This document shows, in pieces, positions 1 to 6,858 of a stretch of 13,580 nt of DNA. The translations under genes and the position numbers were made by a program. Below the pieces are notes generated by a model, which made no database searches, was not told the DNA's origin, and saw only the letters and a list, made by a program, of their open reading frames with translations. The stretch is from a bacterium (GTDB lineage: Bacteria; Bacteroidota; Bacteroidia; Bacteroidales; Muribaculaceae). The first letter of the stretch is position 1. Every line of letters starts with the position of its first letter. The stretch covers positions 1 to 13,580 of the forward strand of contig SFWW01000025.1 in assembly GCA_004559845.1 (NCBI GenBank), read 5' to 3'.

Positions 1-231
1 CCATTCCCACACACCTTCCCCGAATCCACTACAGCAGCCCAACTCACCGAAGCCATCGAAGCCCTCTACACCCTCACCGAACTAAAAACAAAACTCCAAC
101 CCTCCACAAAATCAAACGAACACGAATCCATAAAATCAAAAATCGCCACCCTCGAAAAAACAGTAACAGCCATCCTCCCCCCGCACCTCCACCCCCAAAT
201 CCTCCCCCAATGCCCACACAGCACCCCATAG
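1..231 (+). CDS. C-terminal part of an unrecognised protein (5' end outside window)
   Basis: An open frame runs from the first base to TAG at 229-231, giving 76 residues. I recognise no family. The middle (about residues 13-60) is rich in A, L, E, K and T with heptad-like spacing, which suggests an amphipathic helix or short coiled coil. The tail is rich in P, H, Q and C. The frame is supported by codon use: 74 of 76 sense codons end in A or C (exceptions ACT and CCG), far more skewed than the other genes here. G is very rare on this strand, and the skew continues past the stop, so part of it is regional composition rather than coding selection. No terminator directly follows the stop. The C/A-rich tract could also make a chance open frame, so confidence is moderate. 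Confidence 0.5.
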   Translation, partial: PFPHTFPESTTAAQLTEAIEALYTLTELKTKLQPSTKSNEHESIKSKIATLEKTVTAILPPHLHPQILPQCPHSTP

Positions 232-260
232 CCCCAAAAAAGCCACCCACCCACCACACC

Positions 261-334
261 CACTATAGCACACTATAGCATCTATAGCGTCTATAGCGTC
301 TATAGCATCTATAGCATCTATAGCCTCTATAGCC
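261..334. repeat. Short tandem array, unit TCTATAGCN
   Basis: Two 10-bp units (CACTATAGCA at 261-270 and 271-280) are followed by six 9-bp units at 281, 290, 299, 308, 317 and 326. The six units end in G,G,A,A,C,C, so they form three pairs, as if dimers were duplicated. Every unit contains the palindrome CTATAG. The 9-bp period keeps frame, so the minus strand reads as repeated Ala-Ile-Asp, but no gene supports that frame. This is a microsatellite-like array that may vary in copy number by slippage. Confidence 0.9.
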
Positions 335-350
335 ACTTTTCCACTTGTAG

Positions 351-370
351 GGGCGCAATATTTTGCGCCC
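351..370. repeat. Perfect 8-bp hairpin GGGCGCAA/TTGCGCCC
   Basis: The arms at 351-358 and 363-370 are exact reverse complements around the loop TATT. G-rich sequence (GTAG) precedes and C-rich sequence (GCCCC) follows. There is no T run, so it does not look like an intrinsic terminator. It resembles dispersed intergenic palindromes of the REP type. A related GTAGGGGC core occurs at 4061-4068. Confidence 0.6.
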
Positions 371-430
371 GCCCCTCAATGCCCACACCCACGCAGCCGC
401 CCACGCCAACCTCCACAGGCAAGTTTTTTT

Positions 431-468
431 TCGGCGAAGCCGACTTTTTTTCCGCGAAGCGGCTTTTT
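431..468. repeat. Two consecutive short hairpins, each followed by a T run
   Basis: Hairpin 1 has arms TCGGC (431-435) and GCCGA (439-443) with loop GAA, then C and seven T. Hairpin 2 has arms CCGC (452-455) and GCGG (459-462) with loop GAA, then C and five T. A T run also precedes hairpin 1. Reading rightward the shape is that of tandem weak terminators, possibly ending the transcript of the partial gene at 1-231. The shared GCGAAGC core suggests that one hairpin arose from the other, or that both are REP-like units. Confidence 0.5.
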
Positions 469-470
469 CT

Positions 471-611
471 TCGGGCGGCGAGGGGTGTGAGTGGGGTGCG
501 AAGCAGCCCACCGTGGGCGCGAGTGGAGATAAAGCTGAAAATGAGTTTTCAGGCTTTATCCCACTCACCGTCCCACGAAAGGGCTTTAGCCCTCACATCC
601 CCGCCTCCCGA
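471..611. repeat. Nested imperfect inverted-repeat element (about 140 bp)
   Basis: The outer arms at 471-490 and 592-611 are near reverse complements (TCGGGCGGCGAGGGGTGTGA against CTCACATCCCCGCCTCCCGA). Nested inside are three structures. A 5-bp stem is formed by GCCCA (506-510) and TGGGC (514-518). A long stem pairs 521-541 with 546-566, reading GAGTGG, GATAAAGC, TGAAAA on the left arm. A short stem pairs GGGC with GCCC at 581-592. A second copy of the GTGAGTGGG sequence at 487-495 could also pair with 560-568, so two alternative folds exist. Six- to seven-base CTTTTT(T) runs flank both ends. It could be a small non-autonomous element, a REP cluster or a structured RNA. I do not recognise a named family. 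Confidence 0.55.
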
Positions 612-742
612 CTTTTTTATTCATTTCCATACATCAAAACCCCGACATCCCACCCAAGCCACCAAACCTCACCAAATCGAGCAGCCGCTATCAAAAATAG
701 CCGTAAATGAAAGAGCCGTGCTAAAATATTTTGCTCTTAACA

Positions 743-773
743 TTTGAATCGTAATTATTTATCGCTATATTTG
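743..773 (+). promoter_or_regulatory. Bacteroidota-type promoter for the LRR gene
   Basis: TTTG at 743-746 (-33 element) and TATATTTG at 766-773 (-7 element, TAnnTTTG) are separated by 19 bp, an exact fit to the consensus of the Bacteroidota primary sigma factor. Transcription would begin near 780. This leaves a leader of roughly 55 bases before the ATG at 837 and rules out the in-frame upstream TTG at 744. Confidence 0.8.
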
Positions 774-836
774 CAAAATAATAGTAGCATTCTATTATCG
801 CAACCTCTCGCAAACAAACATTTAAATTATATCATT

Positions 837-3800
837 ATGTCAGCAAAATTCAATTTTTCACTTCATCGATCAGCATGGCTATTAGCCTTGTTGATTATCA
901 CCTCGGCATTGCCAGCCCATGCCCAAAACGAACTAGACGCACCATTCCATTACGAACTAACAGAAGACGGAAGCGGTTACATAATATCCCCAATCCAAGA
1001 TTTGCGTTACGATAATGTGTTGTTTGTGCCGGCAACACGCGTAAGTGATGGTCTTCCTATTGTAGGCATTAAAGGGTTTTCTTATAACAACTATATCTTG
1101 GCTATCGAATTTGAAGAAGGAAGCAACTTGAAATATATTGGTCCCGGGTGTTTTCAGGGATGTACAGGTATTGAGTTTATCCAATCACTTCCCGAAAGTG
1201 TTGAATCCTTCGGTGATTACGCATTCAATGGCTGTTCTATGCTGGAGGATGTGCCCCTCAACAGCAACCTGAAATATATTGGCATATCCTGCTTTGAAGG
1301 CTGCACAAGCATCCGGTCGATTAAGTTGCCGAAAAGTTTGGAAACAGTGCGTGAAGCAGCATTCAAAGACTGCACCGCACTCGAGAGTGTTGAGTTTGAA
1401 GATGGAATAAATTGCTATACCGACAGCGGGTTCTTTGGGATATGGGTTTTCGCCGGTTGCACAAACCTCCACTCTGTAAAACTGCCTAATAATGCTACCG
1501 GAAAAATTAGAATCCCTGAGTGTACTTTCTGCTGGTGCCCAAACCTTAAGTCGATAGTGTTCCCTGCCAACACTTATATAATCGGTCAAATGGCATTCTG
1601 TTATTCCGGCCTCAAAAGTCTTGACTTCACTACAATCACATTGGATGAGTTTTTCCTGGATGGCTATTACACATTTTCTAATTGCGATAGTTTAAAAAGC
1701 GTAAAAGCCAATAGTAATTTGCGATTTGCCAACACTGGTCTCTACAATTTCCAAACCTGCAAAGCGCTCGAAACCTTTACTATATCCGGCTCAGGAGACG
1801 ACTATACTATCTTTCAGCCCGATGTTTTTAGATTTTGCGACAACTTGAAGTCGGTGAAGGTGCATCGCCTCAAGGGATCGGGCGAGAATAATGAAATGGA
1901 CAGCGTTTTCTACGGTTGTAAAAATCTCAAAGAGGTTATTTCCACTTGCCCCCCCGTTTTATCAAAAATCGGTTATGCCTGCTTTGAAGGCTGCGAGAGC
2001 CTTGAAAGAATAGACCTTCCTGTGGATAATCCCTTTGTAATTAGCGGAACCGCTTTCAGTGGCTGTGCCTCCTTGCAGAATATCAACTTAGCAAATGTCA
2101 CATCCATCGGCACCAAAGCGTTCGCCGGATGTAACGCATTGGCATCCATCAGTATCAAATCCGCAACAAACAATCCGCCCTCCGTGGAAAGCGAAGATGC
2201 CTTCGATGAAGGGCACTACAATAACACCCTGATTGAAGTGCTCGATGAAAAATACAGCGATTTTGCCTCCGACGCATTTTGGAACAAGTTCAGCAAAATC
2301 AAACACCCGTCGATATTTGCCTATTCCGACGTGCCCGGCGGATACGCTGTCAGCAAATCGCAATATGCGCTCGAAGAAGACATCCCGGAAATGCTCGATA
2401 TTCCCGAGCAGTGTGATTCCGTGCCGGTAGTGGCTATCCCTGAAAACGGATTCCGTGACCTCACCATGCTCACCGGCATTACTCTCCCCGAAGGATTAAC
2501 CTCCATCGGCAGTAATGCGTTTGCCGGCTGCACAAATATCAGAACCGTAAACAACAAAACCGCCGAGCCTCTTTATGGCGATAATTGCCCTAATAATGTC
2601 TTCGACAATGAGATTTATCAGGGGCATCTCTATGTGCCGTTTGGAAGCCACGATGCATATCGTTCATTTGCGCCATGGGAAAGTTTCAGCGATAGAATCA
2701 AGGAAGGATTCGGTGAACGCAATCTACTCGCTCCGGAGGCTTCTCGCAATTCGGGCGAATTTAATTTGCCTTTCGAGTTGACGCTCTCCAATAGCAACAC
2801 GGATGGTGACATTTACTATTATATCACCACTCCAAATGAAGCGGATGGTTATGAAGGAATCAATGAAGTTCACCAAACCTACCGTTACACCGCTCCAATC
2901 CAAATCAATAAATCTTGCAAAGTGTGTGCTTATGTTACCAATGGCACCAACTGCTGCGACCCTATCTCTTTGGAATTTACGCTCAATCCCCTCAGCACCG
3001 AGGTGGGTCTTGACAAGGTGTTGAGCGCAAATCCCGGTGAGGCTTATCTCATCGTTCCAAATCTGTATGGACATTATCACGACGGAACATATCTCTATGC
3101 CTCCACAGAACTCAACACCGGTTCTTCGAAGAACACCTTCAACGAGGACAAGAAATCGGCAGAGCTGAGCGACAAAGAAAGCAACTTCCACCAAGACGAC
3201 TGGGTGGCTATCTCCGGCTTGTCTGCCGATTATGTGGGAAAAGGACTTGAAACTGCCAATCACGTAGCTAACGTGGTGGCGAACACCGAATATCCTGTTA
3301 TTTCATTCGACCAAGAAGTGGGACAAACCGAACACAACGTGGCAGCCATCAACACATTCCGCGTGGAAAACTTCAATATCCATGCCGATAATGCTGCCGT
3401 GAGCAACATTTGGCTCGTGGCTCCGCAACCCGCCGAATATTGCGCCGTTGGTGGCAATGTGAATGTTGCGAATATCCATCCTTCAGAAGGCTATCTCGTA
3501 TTACAGTCGGCAGATATGGCTACCACCGCCGACAACGAAACTGCAATCGAACCGCTCACCATGAAGGTATATTTCGACCCTGCAACCTTCACATTTGGTG
3601 TGGATGGATGGTATTCCTTTACCGGAATTGTGAAGAGAGAAGGCAATGGATTGGCTTTCACCTTGCAAGAAGTAACCGAAGCACCCTCCACCACAAGCAT
3701 TGATGAAATAGATGGCGGTGGTGCACGCATTTTTGCCGGCAATGGCAACATCCATGTGGCTGCCGATGCGCTGACCTCTATCACCGTTTACTCAACAACC

Positions 3801-3908
3801 GGTCAAATCGTTACCTCAATAGAAGCATCAAGTGCAACAATCGCAGTAGCCCCGGGCTTCTACATCGTTAAGGTCGGCAATAGAGTAACAAAACTCGCAG
3901 TAAAATAA
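837..3908 (+). CDS. Secreted BspA-type leucine-rich-repeat protein with T9SS sorting tail
   Basis: The protein has 1023 residues. ATG at 837 is chosen because the next residues form a clear signal peptide (basic start, hydrophobic core about 13-25, cleavage likely at AHA|Q, 29/30), and because an in-frame TTG at 744 lies inside the promoter. Residues of about 60-480 are tandem BspA/LRR_5 repeats of about 23 residues, with the recurring pattern F-x-GC-x-x-L-x-x-[IV]-x-LP. A final LRR block lies at about 490-580. Residues of about 630-720 resemble a chitobiase-type Ig-like domain, followed by a beta-rich domain that I cannot name (about 720-950). The end (about 960-1023, ...VYSTTGQIV... to ...KLAVK) is a type A T9SS C-terminal sorting domain. 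The protein is therefore exported by Sec, moved across the outer membrane and probably anchored at the surface. BspA relatives bind host proteins or other bacteria. The ligand here is unknown. It has its own promoter and appears monocistronic. Confidence 0.92.
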   Translation: MSAKFNFSLHRSAWLLALLIITSALPAHAQNELDAPFHYELTEDGSGYIISPIQDLRYDNVLFVPATRVSDGLPIVGIKGFSYNNYILAIEFEEGSNLKYIGPGCFQGCTGIEFIQSLPESVESFGDYAFNGCSMLEDVPLNSNLKYIGISCFEGCTSIRSIKLPKSLETVREAAFKDCTALESVEFEDGINCYTDSGFFGIWVFAGCTNLHSVKLPNNATGKIRIPECTFCWCPNLKSIVFPANTYIIGQMAFCYSGLKSLDFTTITLDEFFLDGYYTFSNCDSLKSVKANSNLRFANTGLYNFQTCKALETFTISGSGDDYTIFQPDVFRFCDNLKSVKVHRLKGSGENNEMDSVFYGCKNLKEVISTCPPVLSKIGYACFEGCESLERIDLPVDNPFVISGTAFSGCASLQNINLANVTSIGTKAFAGCNALASISIKSATNNPPSVESEDAFDEGHYNNTLIEVLDEKYSDFASDAFWNKFSKIKHPSIFAYSDVPGGYAVSKSQYALEEDIPEMLDIPEQCDSVPVVAIPENGFRDLTMLTGITLPEGLTSIGSNAFAGCTNIRTVNNKTAEPLYGDNCPNNVFDNEIYQGHLYVPFGSHDAYRSFAPWESFSDRIKEGFGERNLLAPEASRNSGEFNLPFELTLSNSNTDGDIYYYITTPNEADGYEGINEVHQTYRYTAPIQINKSCKVCAYVTNGTNCCDPISLEFTLNPLSTEVGLDKVLSANPGEAYLIVPNLYGHYHDGTYLYASTELNTGSSKNTFNEDKKSAELSDKESNFHQDDWVAISGLSADYVGKGLETANHVANVVANTEYPVISFDQEVGQTEHNVAAINTFRVENFNIHADNAAVSNIWLVAPQPAEYCAVGGNVNVANIHPSEGYLVLQSADMATTADNETAIEPLTMKVYFDPATFTFGVDGWYSFTGIVKREGNGLAFTLQEVTEAPSTTSIDEIDGGGARIFAGNGNIHVAADALTSITVYSTTGQIVTSIEASSATIAVAPGFYIVKVGNRVTKLAVK

Positions 3909-3932
3909 TTCAGAGTAGAATAAAGCCCCCTA

Positions 3933-3986
3933 TGAGGCTGTGTAAAATGAGGCTGTGCCAAAAAATAAATTGACACAGCCTCAATT
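3933..3986. terminator. Terminator-like hairpin with a duplicated left arm
   Basis: ACACAGCCTCA at 3973-3983 can pair with TGAGGCTGTGT at 3933-3943 (11 bp, perfect) or with the closer copy TGAGGCTGTG at 3948-3957 (10 bp, plus A/T pairs outside). The closer pairing is followed by ATTTT on the plus strand and flanked by AAAAT on the left. It lies 25 bases after the stop of the LRR gene and also faces the converging minus-strand gene at 4185, so it may serve both. The T run is short, which lowers certainty about efficiency. Confidence 0.6.
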
Positions 3987-4184
3987 TTCATACCATCGCT
4001 AATCTCTTCCCTCAATAATGGCGAAGCCTGAAAGCCCGCCACCCACAAAGCCACCAATAGGTAGGGGCACCGGATTTTTAACCACGAATCAAACGAATCG
4101 GTGGGGCTCGGACGTAAAATATTGCCACACTACAGGATAGCGATTGTGGGTTGGGTGTACGATTAGAGGGTGTTGTAGAAGGTT
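3987..4184. other. Gene-free spacer between convergent genes
   Basis: No gene is visible. It includes GTAGGGGC at 4061-4068, shared with the hairpin region near 347. An imperfect inverted repeat pairs 4068-4076 with 4096-4103 (CACCGGATT against AATCGGTG, one bulge). A small direct repeat CGAATCAAACGAATC lies at 4085-4099. It reads as intergenic repeat debris. Confidence 0.5.
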
Positions 4185-6248
4185 TTAGAAAGCGAGCCGC
4201 AGTCCAAAGCCGATGCTACGGCTCGTTTGACCGATAGCACCCCGTATCGCCACTCGACAATCCAAAAGGTCGTGGCCCCAGCTACCGCCACGGGTTATGC
4301 GGTTCGACCCACTATCGGGACCTGTAGGATTGGTTTGAGCAGTGCTACTGTAAGAGCCATACCAGTCGCTACACCATTCCCACAAGTTGCCACTCATATC
4401 GTAAATGCCCAACTCGTTGGGCGCCTTGGTGGCTACGGGGTGAGTCTTGTTACCGCTATTGTTGTCATACCAAGCCACATTACCAATCTCGTTGCTGCCA
4501 CTGTATTTGTAGCCTTGGCTCATGTTACCACCCCGAGCAGCATATTCCCATTCTGCTTCAGTGGGCAGGCGGAAGTTTTTGCCGGTGAGGGCATTCAATT
4601 TGGTGATAAACTTTTGGCAATCGTCCCACGACACCTGCTCTACAGGTAGGTTGTCTCCTCTAAAGTAGCTGGGGTTGCTACCCATCACCGCTTGCCACAA
4701 TGCTTGTGTAACCTCGGTTTTGCCTATCATATAGGAGGATAGCGTCACCTGATGGGTGGGCTTTTCATTAGAGTCGATATTGGCACCTTGCTCAGAAGTG
4801 GCGCCCATGGTAAAGGTGCCGCCGGCTACCGGCACCATTGCAAAGCTCACGCCGTTAACCGTGAAGGATTCCTCGGCGGAGAGGCACAAGCGGAGCCCGA
4901 GATAGTTGTAGCGAAACGAAGGTGTGGTGTTGCCACGATACGAAACGCGACAGGTATTCTCTCTATAGTTCCAGCTACCGCCACGGCGCACGCGAGAAGA
5001 CCCACTATCAGGTCCGGTAGGATTGGTTTGCGATTCGCTTGTGTAGTAACTGCTACTATACCAATCATTACACCATTCTAACACGTTGCCACTCATATCG
5101 TAGATGCCCAGCTCGTTGGGCGCCTTAGCGGCAACGGGGTGAGTCTTGTTGTCGCTGTTATCCACATACCATGCCACATCGCTGAGTGTGTTGCTACCGC
5201 AATATTTGTAGCCCCGACTCTTATTGCCGCCACGAGCGGCGAACTCCCATTCAGCCTCGGTGGGGAGACGGAAGTTTTTGCCGGTGAGGGCATTCAGTTT
5301 TGCAATAAATGTTTTGCAATCATCCCACGAAACTTTCTCTACAGGCAGATTTTTGCCTGTAAAATTGCTGGGGTTGCTACCCATCACCGCTTGCCACAAT
5401 TCTTGGGTAACCTCCGTTTTGCCAATGTAGTAGGAAGGCAAGGTCACTTGATGTGTAGGCTTTTCATCACCAAACACACCGGTTTGCTCTGCGGTGGCAC
5501 CCATTGTAAAGGTGCCGCCTTCCACCTCTACCATATCGAAGCTCACGCCGTTCACCGTGAAAGATGGTTCGGTGGGCAGACATAGTCGGAGCCCTACATG
5601 ATCAAAGGGGACTGTGGGGTCCGCCGCTCCGCGATATGAGATGCGGCATTGATCGGCACTGGTTGCACAACTGCCACCACGTTGCACCCTATAATCGCCA
5701 CTCGCCGGACCGATGGGATTGGTTTGAGCCTCGCCTGAGTAATTGCCATACCAATCGTTACAAAATTCCCACACGTTGCCACTCATATCGTAGATGCCCA
5801 ACTCGTTGGATTGCAGGGATGCCACGGGCTTGATGATGCCGGCATTAGCTTTGTACCATGCCACATTATTAATACTGGAGGAACCGCTATATTTGTAGGC
5901 TTTGCTCTTATTACCACCCCGTGCTGCATATTCCCATTCAGCCTCGGTGGGGAGGCGGAAATTCTTGCCGGTGAGGACATTGAGTTTGTTGATAAAAGTT
6001 TGACAATCATTCCACGATACCTTTACAACCGGGAAACTATTGCCCTTAGTAGTACTGGGGTTGGTTCCCATCACCGCTTGCCACAATTCTTGAGTCACCT
6101 CGGTTTTTCCAATCAAGTAGGTAGACAATGTTACGGAGTGGGTGGGCTTTTCATCGCTTGCCACAGCGCCTTGCTCCGAAGTGCCTCCCATCGTAAAGGT
6201 GCCGCCTTCCACCGTCACCATTTTAAAGGTCACTCCGTTCACGGTGAA
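4185..6248 (-). repeat. Three direct coding repeats of about 690 bp
   Basis: The three FGE domains are also similar at DNA level, with starts separated by 229 and 231 codons. Near-identical blocks recur, for example TGCCGGTGAGGGCATTCA near 4578 and 5279 and with small changes near 5967, and CCCATCACCGCTTGCCACAA near 4681, 5380 and 6068. Repeats 2 and 3 look closest to each other, whereas repeat 1 differs more (for example NVWEFC and the RGGSC block). Such repeats can gain or lose copies by recombination. Confidence 0.75.
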
Positions 6249-6509
6249 AGTTTGAATATCCGACGACTCGGTATCGCCGTTAAGAATGATATTCACGAGG
6301 GTGGTTACATCACTCACATTCACGGTGCCATCGCCATTGAGGTCGCACAAATCGGGATGATAGTCGGCGATACTCAAAATTTTGTTCACGAGGGCTGTCA
6401 CATCGCTCACATTCACCGTAAGGTCGCCATTCACGTCACCTCGCTTTGCTGCCGAGGCAGAAAGCGCCATCACGAAAAGTAAGACGAAAGAAATTACACT
6501 TTTCATCAT
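4185..6509 (-). CDS. Exported dockerin-like protein with three tandem FGE/SUMF1 domains
   Basis: The protein has 774 residues. A signal peptide covers residues 1-20 (cleavage ASA|AK, no lipobox). Two dockerin-type calcium loops follow: D25-x-N27-x-D29 ending at D36, and D56-x-N58-x-D60 ending at D67, each with the helix V-x-x-LVN-x-IL. Then come three formylglycine-generating-enzyme-like domains at about 88-311, 317-542 and 548-774, each with GGTFTMG, VTQ-x-LWQAVMG, FRLPTEAEWE, LGIYDMSGN and RGGS blocks. In true FGE the RGGS block carries two copper-binding cysteines five residues apart. Here only the second is kept (C288, C520, C751), and the first position is T, Y or H, so oxidation of sulfatase cysteine is unlikely. 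A role as a binding or structural fold, or another iron/metal enzyme of the EgtB/PvdO superfamily, remains possible. There is no T9SS tail, so the final location is periplasmic or secreted by another route. No sulfatase or cohesin gene lies nearby. Confidence 0.88.
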   Translation of the reverse strand: MMKSVISFVLLFVMALSASAAKRGDVNGDLTVNVSDVTALVNKILSIADYHPDLCDLNGDGTVNVSDVTTLVNIILNGDTESSDIQTFTVNGVTFKMVTVEGGTFTMGGTSEQGAVASDEKPTHSVTLSTYLIGKTEVTQELWQAVMGTNPSTTKGNSFPVVKVSWNDCQTFINKLNVLTGKNFRLPTEAEWEYAARGGNKSKAYKYSGSSSINNVAWYKANAGIIKPVASLQSNELGIYDMSGNVWEFCNDWYGNYSGEAQTNPIGPASGDYRVQRGGSCATSADQCRISYRGAADPTVPFDHVGLRLCLPTEPSFTVNGVSFDMVEVEGGTFTMGATAEQTGVFGDEKPTHQVTLPSYYIGKTEVTQELWQAVMGSNPSNFTGKNLPVEKVSWDDCKTFIAKLNALTGKNFRLPTEAEWEFAARGGNKSRGYKYCGSNTLSDVAWYVDNSDNKTHPVAAKAPNELGIYDMSGNVLEWCNDWYSSSYYTSESQTNPTGPDSGSSRVRRGGSWNYRENTCRVSYRGNTTPSFRYNYLGLRLCLSAEESFTVNGVSFAMVPVAGGTFTMGATSEQGANIDSNEKPTHQVTLSSYMIGKTEVTQALWQAVMGSNPSYFRGDNLPVEQVSWDDCQKFITKLNALTGKNFRLPTEAEWEYAARGGNMSQGYKYSGSNEIGNVAWYDNNSGNKTHPVATKAPNELGIYDMSGNLWEWCSDWYGSYSSTAQTNPTGPDSGSNRITRGGSWGHDLLDCRVAIRGAIGQTSRSIGFGLRLAF

Positions 6510-6532
6510 ACAAAAATTCTATGTATGGCTTT

Positions 6533-6609
6533 CAATCTCCGAAAAAGCCGATTAATCATATGATATTCATCAATCCAAAAAGGTGTGGAGATTGCTAATA
6601 GCACCTTTT
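6533..6609 (-). promoter_or_regulatory. Possible structured leader of the FGE gene
   Basis: Two inverted repeats interlock upstream of the start at 6509. CAATCTCC (6533-6540) pairs with GGAGATTG (6587-6594), and AAAAGGTG (6578-6585) pairs with CACCTTTT (6602-6609). GGAGATTG lies in the loop of the second pair, so the two foldings compete sterically or form a pseudoknot. This could be a regulatory leader. It matches no riboswitch class that I recognise. Confidence 0.3.
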
Positions 6610-6682
6610 CAGTGGTTTGTCGCATTGTAAGAAATTAAAGCAAACGAGGGATGCATCACGCCTCACAATCAATTCTGCGCCA

Positions 6683-6713
6683 CAAAATTAAATAATTATC
6701 ACCAAAAATCCAA
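6683..6713 (-). promoter_or_regulatory. Candidate promoter for the FGE gene
   Basis: On the minus strand TAATTTTG (6690-6683) fits TAnnTTTG, with a TTG core at 6713-6711, 20 bp upstream. This would give a long leader of about 165 bases containing the inverted repeats at 6533-6609. The -33 element is only partial, so the call is tentative. Confidence 0.4.
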
Positions 6714-6800
6714 CACCTATCAGCTAAAGAATAACGGAATTTTAAAGTTTTGCAGTTTCCAAATTCAAACGGTTCGTTTATTGTAGAAAAAGCGTAGGAG

Positions 6801-6858
6801 TTTAGATTTGGTCGTTAAGGATGCGGCCTTGCAATTTTTGGGCAATTTTTCGCCATTC
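6801..6858 (-). pseudogene. 3' remnant of a PHP tyrosine phosphatase paralogue
   Basis: This stretch matches the 3' end of the intact phosphatase gene (8381-8438) at 50 of 58 positions. On the minus strand it encodes EWRKIAQKLQGRILNDQI followed by TAA, against ...LNDEV in the intact gene, so 16 of 18 residues agree. Several changes are at third codon positions or are conservative, which points to an older paralogue or an allele from a related strain rather than a fresh duplication. Everything upstream is replaced by transketolase sequence. The two share the bases CGCCATTC at the joint. Confidence 0.75.

Larger units (their letters stand above)
232..742. other. Gene-free structured region (about 500 bp)
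   Basis: I see no convincing gene here. Open frames on both strands are short and cross the repeats. The stretch holds, in order, a tandem array (261-334), a perfect hairpin (351-370), two hairpins each followed by a T run (431-468), a nested inverted-repeat element (471-611), and a C/A-rich unstructured stretch (about 620-690) leading to the promoter of the next gene. Density of this kind is typical of intergenic repeat clusters rather than of decayed coding sequence. Confidence 0.7.

Noticed and set aside
261..334. CRISPR array
   Set aside because: Units are only 9-10 bp and contiguous, with no spacers and no cas genes.
136..568. Minus-strand open frames with Ala-Ile-Asp or Tyr-Arg repeats
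   Set aside because: They arise from the 9-bp tandem array and the neighbouring hairpins and have no family resemblance or promoter.
363..747. Plus-strand open frames of 115 and 122 codons
   Set aside because: They cross the hairpins and the promoter, have odd composition and overlap each other in different frames.
744..836. Upstream extension of the LRR protein from TTG 744
   Set aside because: The start would lie inside the promoter, and the clear signal peptide begins at ATG 837.
2724..3263. Antisense open frame of 179 codons inside the LRR gene
   Set aside because: It is a shadow of a strongly supported coding region and shows no recognisable protein.
4185..6248. The threefold FGE repeat as an assembly artefact
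   Set aside because: The copies differ throughout in sequence and in residues between motifs, so they are distinct domains rather than one read-stack repeated.
5811..6482. Antisense open frame of 223 codons inside the FGE gene
   Set aside because: Its pattern mirrors the FGE repeats on the other strand, so it is a by-product of codon use in the real gene.
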